Below are positions 1 to 10,025 of a DNA stretch of 64,000 nucleotides, piece by piece (the stretch's first letter is position 1; each line of letters begins with the position of its first letter). Made by a program: the position numbers and the translations under genes. The stretch is from the NCBI GenBank assembly GCA_001574975.1, contig KQ965851.1, forward strand, positions 62,001-126,000, read 5' to 3'. The notes under the pieces are model-generated. The model ran no database searches. It had not been told where the DNA came from and saw only the letters and a list, made by a program, of their open reading frames with translations. The DNA is from Gonapodya prolifera JEL478 (lineage: Eukaryota > Monoblepharomycota > Monoblepharidomycetes > Monoblepharidales > Gonapodyaceae).

Positions 1-1960
1 AAGGCGCCACCCTATTGAATCCGCAGACGCTGCTTATAAACGATTAAATGGTTGGCATCACCGACGTCGATGTGGCCTCGTTGCTGGTGCTTTCGAAAGA
101 AAGAGTCTGTCAGGACTTTCAATGCAAAAGTATCGTTGGAAAGAAGATCGCGGATCCAAAACTGCAATTCTTCAGACCACCAGTTATACCAGCGGAACTC
201 CCTCAAAGTGACAAACCTCTTCCTGGCATTGAGTGTATTTCCGAACCTTACGACTTTTGGAATCATTCCACTTGGGCCGACCCACAACTTCTGCTCATTC
301 AAGTTAAAGCCAGGAAAGGGAGAGCACAGCAAAGAGACGCTTGTAACAGTCGGTGAAGTCCAAAAAACCAAAGAAACCTTGGCCTTCGTCACAGAAATTC
401 CATTTTGCACACGTGAATTGGGAGAGTTAATACATTTTTGAAACCTTTGATTTTCTTTTGTCTTATTGCAGCGTCTCGGATGCGCTCGACATGTGTGGGG
501 ATGGTTTGTGATGTGAGCAGTGACACACTCCGTCCCCAAATGCGAGTTCTAGCAAGTGTTTGGATGAAATGCGCACAGTAAAATAGAGTCCAAGCACGTC
601 GCTTCCCAGTAGGACCTTTGAAAATGGCCTCACAGTCTGCGATCGCGATACCAGATTCCAGCCGACGTCACCAGACACGAAAACCACACTCGTAAGTACG
701 TTGCCGAAAAGGTGTACCGCGATGGCTCTCGCATTTGGCATGTACGGCTTTGAGCATGAGTTGAAGTCGTGGACGGTCCACCACATCCTGCGGAGCTCGC
801 AGTGAGATCGCGGACTTTCTGTGACGACCACTTAGCACAAAACGTGCATGCAGGGGACTCCGGCGAACGATTCTGGTGATCGACGTGGTATTCTGTGCTC
901 ACCGGTGATCCCGAATCCTCCACATTCAGCAACCCGATACGAAGAACTGCGGCTCTTTCTGACCCAGGGAGTGGTCGGGTACGACGCATTGCAATTATTA
1001 GAGCTGCATCATCTGCTTTTATTTTTGGATTCGCGTAGCGCAAGAGCTCCGAGCAGCTTGTGTTGTTTCGGCGCTCCTTTTGGCACCTTGACGGCGCAAC
1101 GGCGAGCGATGGGACCTTGCCACACGATACCAAGCTGCACGCACTGAATTCAGATGAAGGCGATGCGTCGACCTAGCGGTGTGCCGTCTCCACCGCGAGA
1201 AAAGTGTGATTTCCGTGGCTGCGGTCACTTGCCGCAGCTGGGAATGGACTTTTGTGAACGAGTTTCGGCAGTACCGCCGTCCCGACGTCATAATTCCCCC
1301 CCAAATCAGTGATGCGCAGCGGTCAAGCCCCACTGCTGGGCTGCCAGCTCTGCCGCATGCCGCAGAGCGTTGCAAAATACGTCGAAGAACTCTGAAAGGT
1401 GCTACCCACCCATCCCCCGCGCCATAAAATTCGCGAAAAATGCGTTCACTGAATTGCATATACAACGCTTTGTGAACTTTGATCTGTCTCTGGGCCCCAC
1501 ACTCCCGATTCTGGCGAGCATCAATGGGCAATTGATTATTTGGACCGACTCGAGGGCAAACCCAAGATGAGCCAGAACAAGGACAGGAGGCATGTGCAAG
1601 ATTCTATGAGCGTTAGCGAGGTGCGAGTGCTGATCTCGTCTTCGGGGGAGAAGTACACTTGGCGATGTCAGATGTGGTTCGCGGAGATTGACTCAGACAG
1701 CGCTTCCCGCCTAGTTCTCGATATCACTTCTCAAAGAGAATTCTGCTTCTGCGAGAAGCCTCCTCCGACCGGATGCCAGGGTCAGCGCTTCGAGCTTAGG
1801 ACTGCCGCTCGCAATTGCCGCCTGATCCGTTGTATGACTACCCGAATCGAATCCAAACAGACGCAATATCGATGTTATAGATACATGTCAAGACGTATGT
1901 ACAGAGAGGTGCAATCTCGAAAGGTAGGTAAAGCCTAAAGAGTGCGAACTGTGAGTGGGG
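1..1960. other. Left-edge region with no recognisable gene
   Basis: Open frames exist on both strands, for example minus 12-539 and plus 1540-1938, but none shows a domain I recognise, and frames overlap on opposite strands. The minus 12-539 frame has a protein-like stretch rich in Trp, Arg and Phe near its C-terminus (codons around 20-250), so a decayed or intron-bearing gene running off the left edge is possible. I assign no function. Confidence 0.3.
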
Positions 1961-1963
1961 TCT

Positions 1964-2387
1964 TCATTTCCCAGCCTTGGCCGTCTTCTTCGCCTCGCCC
2001 ATCTCCACGTCCTCGGACTTGGGCTTCTTGAGCACGCCGATTTCTTGCAGGTGCCGTGTGATCTGTCGTCCCAGTCAGCGTAGCAAAAAGTTCGTCAAAT
2101 GTGTTGCAACCAACGACAAACCCCCCGCCCCAATCACTCACCAGCTTCTTCCTCTGCTCCAGCTTCTTGACCTTCTTCTTCGACAACTCCGTCGGTCGCA
2201 CCTCCACGCCGGTCTTTGTCACTCTCCCCGCCCGCACTCGAATCTTTGGTTTCTCCTCTTCGGCCTTTTCTTCGCCATCACGCCGCGGGACTCGATCCTC
2301 GACGGCCTTTGACCTGGCCCTGAACGCGGCCTTCTTGCTCCGCAGCGCCTTGTTGTTGTTGTTCCTCCTCCGCGGTCCGCCAGGCAT
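1964..2387 (-). CDS. Small basic Alb1-like ribosome-biogenesis protein
   Basis: The coding sequence has two exons: 2142-2387, then 1964-2062 after an intron of 79 bp (GTGAGT donor at 2141, GACAG acceptor). The spliced product is about 114 residues and highly basic. It opens with a proline/arginine/asparagine run, has an acidic Lys/Glu middle, then a Lys-rich helix (LSKKKVKKLEQRKKL), and ends with a short GVLKKPKSED tail. Size, charge and the Lys-rich helix resemble fungal Alb1, a shuttling factor that helps recycle Arx1 from pre-60S ribosomes. The family call is by resemblance only; another small nucleolar protein is possible. It starts 54 bp from ERG28 on the opposite strand, so the two probably share a promoter. 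A second, partial copy of the last exon lies at 17203-17266. Confidence 0.5.
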
Positions 2388-2441
2388 TGCTTTTCCCTGT
2401 CTTTATTTCTTTCGTTGCTTCGCCCCGTGACCCGGCTAAAT

Positions 2442-3087
2442 ATGGCGTCCTCTGCCACCACAAACATGGAGCAATACCTGCCATCCGCGCCAGGCTTCCT
2501 CCCCAAATGGCTCCTCATCGTCGGCTTCGTCGCGGCGTCCAACGCCATATCGTGCTGGACGACTCCCGCCGTGACACAGGCAAGAATCTACACCAAAACA
2601 CCCGGTGAGTCGCCCCTTTGGCACCGTCCGAGGAATGGCTTTGACTTGACCTGTTTGCACTCCCGGCGATCGATGGAACAGTCAGCCCGCTCGCGAGTAG
2701 GTTGATGGGAACGTGGAACTTCACGGCTGCTGTTGTTCGCGTGTACGGGGCGTACTACATCACTTCTAAGCCGTGAGTGCTCTTTTTCCTCTCCTTGTGG
2801 AACGGACGTGATCCCCTCTCACGCTCCCTTGCCCACGCTTCATCGGCCACCATTGTAGAATCTACGAAGTGACAATGGCCTCATTCCTCATCGCCTTTGG
2901 GAGTTTTTTGTCGGAAATCCTCATCGGGACGGCGAGTGTGAGGTCGTTTGGAGTGGTGTCGCCGCTGTTTGTGTCCTGTAAGTACTCGGTCGTCGAGTTT
3001 TTATGTCGCAGGAACAGCCAAGATGAACTTCCGCCAGCTATTTCCTTCCTCTGGATGTACGTCGAGTATGGAAACTACATTAAATAG
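2442..3087 (+). CDS. ERG28: ERG28-type sterol biosynthesis scaffold protein
   Basis: Four exons (2442-2604, 2682-2772, 2859-2977, 3038-3087) join into a 140-residue protein, the usual ERG28 length. All junctions have GT...AG ends and phases agree. Family marks are FLPKWLL near the N-terminus, MGTWNFTAAVVRVYGAYY in the middle and SFLWMYVEYGNYIK at the C-terminus, matching the W-M-Y ending of the family. Erg28 is an ER membrane protein that tethers the sterol C-4 demethylation enzymes (Erg25, Erg26, Erg27) together. The protein has about four hydrophobic helices. The last intron (2978-3037) is 60 bp and in frame, so an unspliced read-through would add 20 residues; the spliced form fits the family better. 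The start is the first ATG after the Alb1-like gene and gives the expected short N-terminus. Confidence 0.9.
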
Positions 3088-3946
3088 AGTTGTACTTTGG
3101 AAACCGTTATTAAATATTTGATTGGTGTCAGGGTGTTCCACGACGCGCTGCGAATATCGGTTTTCATCTTGCATTCTCCACAGTTCACTAAATATTTTGC
3201 ACGGCAGCCTTCTCCTCGTCAGCTTCAGCTTTTACTTATGAACAACCGGAAGTTGTCACAACTCTCGACAGTTGCACGGACTATTATTCATTTACCAAAC
3301 AGTCTTATCTATCAATTTATCAATTTATCATGACGTCGTTTCAATCTTATTATGTAAAGTCACATGACATGACGACACATCTTGCAGTCCCGGCAAGTTG
3401 AAGTTCTTCTTTTTCTTATCTCTTGAACCGCCTTCTGAAGATACTGCCCCCAACCTGATTCTTCCCTGCGATTTCTCCCCTTCAATTGGAATTTCTTCTT
3501 ACAAGTTTGATTCCCAGGTTTGGCAGCAACTTCAACAAGAACTGCTTTCCAATCCTCTTGCATGAGTATTGCGTAAGTACAAGTGTCACTGTTATATATT
3601 CTCCTCAAAGCTAAAAGCTCCCATAATTTTACTCAGTGCACTCTGAAAAGCTTTAGCTCAGCGATAGCACAAAGTCCTGTCTGGGCAGACTGGGAGACTG
3701 TTTACAAAACATCGACACCTCAGGCATGGAGTGTGCCTCATATCAATAACACCTCTTTGCGCCTCTGATTGCCACCAGATTCGCATCAGCGCAAGCAGAA
3801 ACACACATCCAGACTGCTATTCCCAGCAATATATGCCATCATGCAGGAGGATGGATCGTCCGAGGGAGAGAGGAAAGCCGACTGGAACAGTCAACCAGGA
3901 ATATCCAAAGGTATGTACACACATTTGCCAGAACTCAGTGACCCCC
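3088..3946. other. Intergenic region, ERG28 to transcription factor
   Basis: AT-rich DNA without a supported gene. Short frames exist (for example plus 3583-3768 and plus 3731-3946) but show no domain. The plus frame from 3731 runs openly into the Zn2Cys6 gene, so its true start could lie upstream of the ATG I chose at 3947. Confidence 0.4.
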
Positions 3947-5609
3947 ATGACAACGTCTCAAACACTGATTGACCCCACATCAACTTGTGATGCCTGTAAC
4001 AGCAAGCATGACCGATGTGACGGAGGGCATCCTTGTGGCAAATGCCGGGAATGTAAACTGATGTGCTCTTATTCCCGACTGCGTATTGGTAAGTTTCTGA
4101 GAGTTCCAAGCTATCTTGCAATGCCATCTTTATCTCATGTGTCTACTTTATAGGGCCAGGTCCTCGCAAAGGGTGGCAGGAGCAGCTGAAAACAAGATTC
4201 ATCAGCGTCGAAGCTTCCCTCATGGAGGCAATTGACGAAATAATGGATGACGTCGCACCAGCAGCGTTCCAGCGCGACGCAATTCCTCAACAGAGCATCT
4301 GCAAGCCTTGGGACGTGATCAACAGGGTCTTGGAAAACCTAGAAATTACCATCGCCGCAATCCGCGAAACAGTGTGGAAGGCCCGAAGCCATTCTCCACC
4401 AACTTCTACGTTGGCCTCATTATCCCTGACGTCTCAAGTTATTCCTTTCCTTCAGCTGCCTCGCTCCACTGAAGTGGAGTATGCTGGGACCGCTGATCTG
4501 GCAGCGACTTCCCTCAGAACAAAAGTTACCCACCCGGATGTTGCCTTGGTGCCATGGGAAGATCAAGGATCGATGGCAGTAACTTCCCGTGGACATTCTC
4601 CAGTGAAAACAGTATCACCCTCCAGAGATATAGAACTCAATTCCACTGTGACTTCATTGCTGCAACCAGTGGACTTATTTGCGGATTTACCACCTACAAG
4701 AGACATTAAACTCGCATGTGATGCAATTTTTTGACTACATCTGGAAATTCCACTTTACGCGGACAATAAGTACAATTCACCAACCAACGTGAGAAAGCGT
4801 ATCAAATTGTTACAGAGGCAAAAGCAAACCACAATCATCTCCGTCCACACAGGTTTCTTGCGAATCTTTCAAACCAATTGCCACTCTTGCTATGTGCAGT
4901 CCTAACAATTGGAGCTTACAGCTCTCCCAAAAACCCAGCTGTATCCCGCCAAATTTCCAATGCCTACTTCAATCGCTGCATGCGTATTTTGCAAGCCATT
5001 CCGGAGAATGTAGCCAATGACGTATTGTGTCACACTGACATCCACTAATGTGGAGTATATAGTGTAGTATGAGTGTTGGGTATTAGCTGCTGTGCCACTA
5101 CTGTGGCCGCGGGTTTAGATGTGCACACCTGCAGGACGTGCCCTAAGTTTGGCATCACGTTCCTGCAGGTGAGTTCTATGCCCATCATGTCTTGCTATGT
5201 ACATCTGATCATACATACACGTTCCTGCAGTTTACAGGCTCGTGCAGCTCACCTAGGTTGTGTAGCATATTGTACATCCAAGCATTGCTTCTGATGACTC
5301 AACATACGACGGGCTTCAAAACCTCCCTTGCTCGACAGTTCTTTGAGCTCGCGACCACAAAGAGTTGCCAAATGATGCTGCTGACGGATCCAAGTAGGAT
5401 GCCAGAGTACTGCTCCCAAGAGAGCCATCCTGGTAGCGCTGATTGGATCAAAGAGGAGGAGCGGAGGCAAACAGGTGTGTGTCTCAGGTGTTGCATAACA
5501 TAGCCCAAGAATAAGTTTTCCCACTCCAAGAACATTTCGATTTAGGATGGGCTTTTTTGGGGTCTGACAGAATTAGCAGCTTTATAAACAGTGCTCCCCC
5601 ACTTATCTC

Positions 5610-5617
5610 CAACGAGG
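5610..5617. repeat. Left 8-bp target site duplication of the hAT element
   Basis: CAACGAGG directly precedes the left terminal inverted repeat and is repeated exactly after the right one (8894-8901). An 8-bp duplication is the hallmark of hAT insertion. The copy encodes part of the regulator's S-N-E-E stretch. Confidence 0.95.
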
Positions 5618-5740
5618 TAGGGTTGCGGACAGTCCGGTCCAGTCCAGTCCTGACCCCTTTCGAGCCAGACCGAGCCAGTCCTTGTGGGGATCGGTCCAGA
5701 CCGTGGACCAGACCGTCTCTGGACCAGACCGGACCAGAGG
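5618..5740. repeat. Left terminal inverted repeat and subterminal GGACC array
   Basis: The first 23 bases are the inverted repeat. They are followed by about 100 bp of closely spaced GGTCC, GGACC, AGTCC and GACCG units in both orientations. In known hAT elements, clustered subterminal motifs bind the transposase BED finger; that role is inferred here. Confidence 0.8.
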
Positions 5741-5916
5741 TGTAAAGTTTGGAAATCAAAGTATTCTTTTTACAGTTTGGCATACATATCTAGCTAAGCT
5801 ACTAAAGATGATGAATTAGTATTGCGGAAGGCCCACCACCAGCCCCCTCCATACAATGATGAAGGTCCCACCGCATGTAGAATTTTGTAGACAAAGAATA
5901 CTACTCACTCAACACT

Positions 5917-8626
5917 CTAAACCTTCTCCGGCACATCCACCACCAACATGCTTGAAAGAATCATTGTTTCTCGGATACTGTCCGCGTTGAGCCTGTTCTG
6001 CTGCTCTGTCACCATGTCACCAGCCTCCGAGAAGAGACGTTCGCAATCGACACTTGTTGCTGCAATTCCCAAATAGTCCCAAGCCATTTGAGCCAAAGTT
6101 GGGAAGATAACTGAACCAATTGTCTGGGGAAAAACTTGTGAGATAATAATCAATATATTACAAAACGTTGGACACTCACTTTCCACCACTTGAGCACGTC
6201 AGTAGTTGCATTCACCACCTCAGACTCCAAATACCGTGTCAGCTCATCCGTTTCGTCCAACCTTCTTCGCAAAGGAGCTCGCTCCTCAGCAGTGGGCTTT
6301 GAAAAANNNNNNNNNNNNNNNNNNNNNNNNNNNNNNNNNNNNNNNNNNNNNNNNNNNNNNNNNNNNNNNNNNNNNNNNNNNNNNNNNNNNNNNNNNNNNN
6401 NNNNNNNNNNNNNNNNNNNNNNNNNNNNNNNNNNNNNNNNNNNNNNNNNNNNNNNNNNNNNNNNNNNNNNNNNNNNNNNNNNNNNNNNNNNNNNNNNNNN
6501 NNNNNNNNNNNNNNNNNNNNNNNNNNNNNNNNNNNNNNNNNNNNNNNNNNNNNNNNNNNNNNNNNNNNNNNNNNNNNNNNNNNNNNNNNNNNNNNNNNNN
6601 NNNNNNNNNNNNNNNNNNNNNNNNNNNNNNNNNNNNNNNNNNNNNNNNNNNNNNNNNNNNNNNNNNNNNNNNNNNNNNNNNNNNNNNNNNNNNNNNNNNN
6701 NNNNNNNNNNNNNNNNNNNNNNNNNNNNNNNNNNNNNNNNNNNNNNNNNNNNNNNNNNNNNNNNNNNNNNNNNNNNNNNNNNNNNNNNNNNNNNNNNNNN
6801 NNNNNNNNNNNNNNNNNNNNNNNNNNNNNNNNNNNNNNNNNNNNNNNNNNNNNNNNNNNNNNNNNNNNNNNNNNNNNNNNNNNNNNNNNNNNNNNNNNNN
6901 NNNNNNNNNNNNNNNNNNNNNNNNNNNNNNNNNNNNNNNNNNNNNNNNNNNNNNNNNNNNNNNNNNNNNNNNNNNNNNNNNNNNNNNNNNNNNNNNNNNT
7001 TCAAAGAACTTCTCTAGGGCCTAAAACACGATATAACGTACAAAGGTTGCGTTGACAATGAACAACCTTAATAGCACTTACCGGTCGTTGTTCCTTAAGC
7101 CTTTGCAGCATATTGAGGGTGCTGTTCCACCTAGTGCACACATCATTAATGAGCTTAACATACTTGAAGTTGGGATCGGTGACTTCGTTGCAACATGACC
7201 GGTAGACATCGTGTGCTTTCAGGGACTTGTTAATAAAGCTGACAAGGCGCTTAATCTGGGGCAAAGCAAAAAGTGGTAACGTTAAACAGGTAGAAAATGT
7301 ACACAAACTTACTCGATCATAAAGAGACAATTTCTTCAAAACGTCCTCGTCGATATCCCTTCCATCGGTGTAGTCACGGCCAACCACTGATCCACTTCCA
7401 GACTGATCGCCGGGATCTTTCTTGAGCACGTTGATTGCTGCTAGAGCGCCAAGGTTGAGTACATGGGCAAAACATTGAATCCATGAGGTTGCGGGTGAAT
7501 ATGCACAAGGGACGCTTTTCTCGTTGCTGTTGTAAAATGCTTGTACCAGAGTTTTGTTGTTGCCTGCATTGTCTGAACAAATGGCAAGTATCTGCTTGGT
7601 AGGATGTTCGTCAGCTCCTGCAAAATAAACAACGCACATTCCATACCTTGTTTGTGAGTCCAAAGTTCTCAAGAACTTCTGAAAGGGTATCCACCATGTT
7701 TTCTCCAGTATGCTCCCCCTCCAGACGTTCGAATCCAATCGTTAGAGTTGCAACCTTCCAATACTTGGTAATCCAGCGGACAACGATCCCAAGGAAAGGA
7801 AGGCCATTGGACGAGGTCCACGTGTCAAGGGCAACAGAAACTTTACTTGAGAGTGCCTACATATTAATTTGGAAGGCAAGACATGAAAAATCATTGGCGC
7901 AACAAACAACTCACTGTGAAATATATCTTCCAAGCAGCCAACTTGTCACGAAGCAACCGCCCTATATCATCTCTTAATGCATCCCTGCTAAACAGTGCAA
8001 CATCAGGTTTCAATATACGAAAAGCAGTTCGCAAATGTNGGTTATCGATTGTGCTGAATGGGAGGCACGCAAGAATGATCCACGTTACAATAGCAGATCT
8101 CCAAACACTTGCAGTGTAAGCCTTAGAGGGCAAATATAACATTAATCATGTTAGAGTATGCAACAGCAAGGTGAGCTCTTACCGGTATAACGTTTTTGAG
8201 ATGCAAATCCAGCGTCGTCTGGCTCTCATCATCCAGCTCCCCTCCGTAACTCTTCAGAATCTTGTTTTTGTGTGCACGAAGAAGGTGCTTCTGCATGGAA
8301 GAGGTATTTCCACCCCTCCTGTTGGTAATAGCTCTGCTCCAAACTGTTAGGTTTGTGATAATAATTGGAATCGAAAGTACTTACCTGCATTACCCACATT
8401 TCCACTTATCTTCCCCTTGTTCAGTTGTCCGCAACGCGTATTTTTCTATCCAGGTTCTGCCATTGCGTACACGTCCCACACTGGATGGTGTTGTCGGTGA
8501 AACTGGAGACTCAAGTCGTGTTATGGATGTAGAGGAGTTCACTGCCTCAATGTCCTCATCAATGGCACTTCCAAAGTCAAAGTTTGCTTCGTCTGCATGG
8601 GTTGAGTGCCAATCTTGGGATGACAT
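5917..8626 (-). pseudogene. hAT transposase with BED zinc finger
   Basis: Conceptual exons, in order: an N-terminal acidic/serine region (8390-8626); a BED finger with Cys pair KCGxC and histidines MQKHLLRAH; the VALDTWTSSNGL and HTGENM regions of the catalytic core; the AICSDNAGNNKT and QCFAHVLNLGA stretches; VCTRWNST; and a C-terminal hAT dimerisation domain (DYLGIAATSVDCERLFS). Introns are short and canonical. The 693-base assembly gap removes part between the RW motif and the dimerisation domain. An in-frame TAA at 8390-8392 falls between the two BED cysteines, where the family often has an aromatic residue, so this copy probably cannot make full-length protein. One base (8039) is ambiguous. 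Elsewhere the frame is open, so decay is recent or the stop is a sequence error. Confidence 0.85.
6307..6999. other. Assembly gap (693 N)
   Basis: A run of N lies inside the hAT transposase. Coding frames that cross it are not meaningful. Confidence 1.
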
Positions 8627-8746
8627 GACAATTGTGAAACGTTTGCAAATCAGGTATGACCACGGTCAAGTTGCCAGAAATATCAGGAACATTTAATTCA
8701 CCATACATTCAATGGCAAATACCAAGTATTTATGTAACATGTTCCT

Positions 8747-8893
8747 ATGGACCGATTTGGACCGCGGTCCATTCCTTCGACTGTCAAGCCGGACCGGGTC
8801 GGTCCACTGGGCGCTCGGGCTGGACCGTGGACCGGACCGACTTCGGTCCAAGGTCGGTCCGGACCGGTCCGGACCGGACCGTCCGCAACGCTA
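8747..8893. repeat. Right subterminal GGACC array and terminal inverted repeat
   Basis: About 135 bp of densely packed GGACCG/CGGTCC units, many forming short palindromes such as GGTCCGGACC, end in the 23-bp inverted repeat at 8871-8893. The composition is far more GC-rich than the flanks. It mirrors the array inside the left end. Confidence 0.85.
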
Positions 8894-8901
8894 CAACGAG
8901 G
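8894..8901. repeat. Right 8-bp target site duplication
   Basis: CAACGAGG is identical to the left copy at 5610-5617. After it the regulator's reading frame resumes (GAG CTG AAA CTT). Confidence 0.95.
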
Positions 8902-9056
8902 AGCTGAAACTTCACCCATCCGCCGCGTCTGACGAGATGTGGGGTTCAGACCCTTCTTCAAGTCCCATAGTGGCACTTCTGCGGAACCCATTCCCCAGCC
9001 CTCCATCATCTATTGGGCCTCTCGAACCTCTGTACATTATTGGTCACACCAGGACT

Positions 9057-10025
9057 TTATGCAACCGCAATTGGAGCAAGGAGCATGGAGATACTCGCGC
9101 GAGATTGGCAGCTCTGGTGCATGAAATTTGATATGCTGGATATCTCGCATTGTTGTGTAGGATGAAAGATTCCATTATCGGGAGTGTGGGTTGTTGAGGA
9201 GGAGGAGGAAGAGGGGTCGTCTTGGATATCTTGCTGTTTGCTCGGAATGTGTAAAGAGTTGCTGGATTGATCAATGTAGGGCGAATCGTAAATGGCGCAT
9301 CCATGAATGTTGGTGATGCCCGTCGCCATAGCTTTTTGGATTGCAGAATAGAGGTCACAAGGCGTCCATTTGTAGGTGGAGAGCAGGCGCTTGTAAACCG
9401 CTTGATCGGATATTTCGAAATCAAGAAACAGGCGCGTGACGGGAACGTGTTCTTCTGCAGTTTGCGTGATCACTCACTTCCAAGTGGGCTTTTCGATTTC
9501 GAGGAGCCGAATCTTGTCAGAGGAAAAGCTAACCATGTGCGCCCGCTCTTCGATATTGATAAATGCACCCCGGCGCAGAGTGTGGTACAAGTCCCTCAGA
9601 AAGGCGATCTCGCGCTCGAGAGGCATTAGGCTGTACTTGCTACCACACTGGCCGCCAGTAACGTTGTGTGTTGGAAAGGTTTTCAAGTTGTCAGGAGCAA
9701 TTGATGGTTGCATGGACTGATAGAGGCGCATAACGTAGGCTGGCATTGTATTGTCCATTGTGTTGTTTGGCAAAAAGTTGTTTTCGCAAAAGGGGTGTGG
9801 AGAAGAAGAAGAAGAAGAGTTGTCACTGGAGGTGTCAATAGTGTCCAGATCAACACTATCGTCATCAGATGATTCGTTGTTGTCGATAAGCAGTCTGCGC
9901 CGTTTGGGAACATTGCTGAGATTCATGGAAAGTGGCAAGAGTGTAAAAGATGGATGGTTTGCTTTTGTGAGTGGTATGATTTGACGAGAAAGGCGCGGCA
10001 AGAGGGGTGTTGGACGAACGTTCAC
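9057..10025 (-). CDS. Orphan protein with Ser/Asp-rich N-terminus, two abutting frames
   Basis: The upstream frame (9474-10025) encodes about 183 residues: a basic start, an Asp/Ser-rich tract (SSDDDSVDLDTIDTSSDNSS), then a structured part. A second frame (9057-9473) follows at once in another phase, with a WTPCDLYSAI-type stretch and a low-complexity serine tail. The junction GTGAGTG...CTGCAG looks like an intron of only 23 nt, but the phases do not join cleanly, so a frameshift or another splice choice is needed. I recognise no family. The 3' end overlaps the last exon of the disrupted Zn2Cys6 gene on the other strand, so the true stop may lie earlier than 9057. Confidence 0.4.

Larger units (their letters stand above)
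5618..8893 (-). mobile_element. hAT-superfamily DNA transposon, complete ends
   Basis: The element is bounded by 23-bp terminal inverted repeats (5618-5640 and 8871-8893) that match at 21 of 23 positions and start TAGSGTTGCGGAC. Exact 8-bp duplications flank it. It spans 3276 bases as assembled, including the 693-base gap. One multi-exon transposase lies on the minus strand. Both ends carry dense GGACC/GGTCC repeats just inside the inverted repeats (about 5632-5740 and 8747-8880). It sits in the last recognisable exon of a Zn2Cys6 regulator, in opposite orientation. The crisp ends and intact duplications suggest a fairly recent insertion. Confidence 0.95.
3947..9131 (+). pseudogene. Zn2Cys6/fungal_trans transcription factor, disrupted by a hAT element
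   Basis: This was a fungal binuclear zinc-cluster regulator. The N-terminal cluster has the spacing C-x2-C-x6-C-x5-C-x2-C-x6-C (CDACNSKHDRC, then PCGKCRECKLMC). Exons are 3947-4088, 4154-4788, 4853 to about 5016, about 5240 to 5474, and 5546-5617 continuing at 8902-9131. The fungal_trans region shows IHQPTFLANL, LLLCAVLTIGAYS, YIQALLLM, EEERRQTGWAFLGSDRIS and SDEMW in the right order. Two lesions are visible. A T6 run at 4727-4732 puts the frame out by one base (removing one T restores DAIFDYIWKFHF). A complete transposon then splits the last exon between SNE and ELKL. Intron limits near 5017-5240 are uncertain. The gene cannot make a full product in this assembly; the target regulon is unknown. 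Confidence 0.8.

Noticed and set aside
5120-5240. CRISPR-like or minisatellite array from repeated CCTGCAG near 5128, 5162 and 5225
   Set aside because: Only three short, irregularly spaced matches, lying in a probable intron of a eukaryotic gene.
6150-7024. Long frames across the N run on both strands
   Set aside because: They are artefacts of translating the gap as open sequence.
5917-8626. Functional host transposase-derived gene (domesticated hAT)
   Set aside because: Inverted repeats and target duplications are intact and the BED finger has a stop, so it is an ordinary element, not a domesticated gene.
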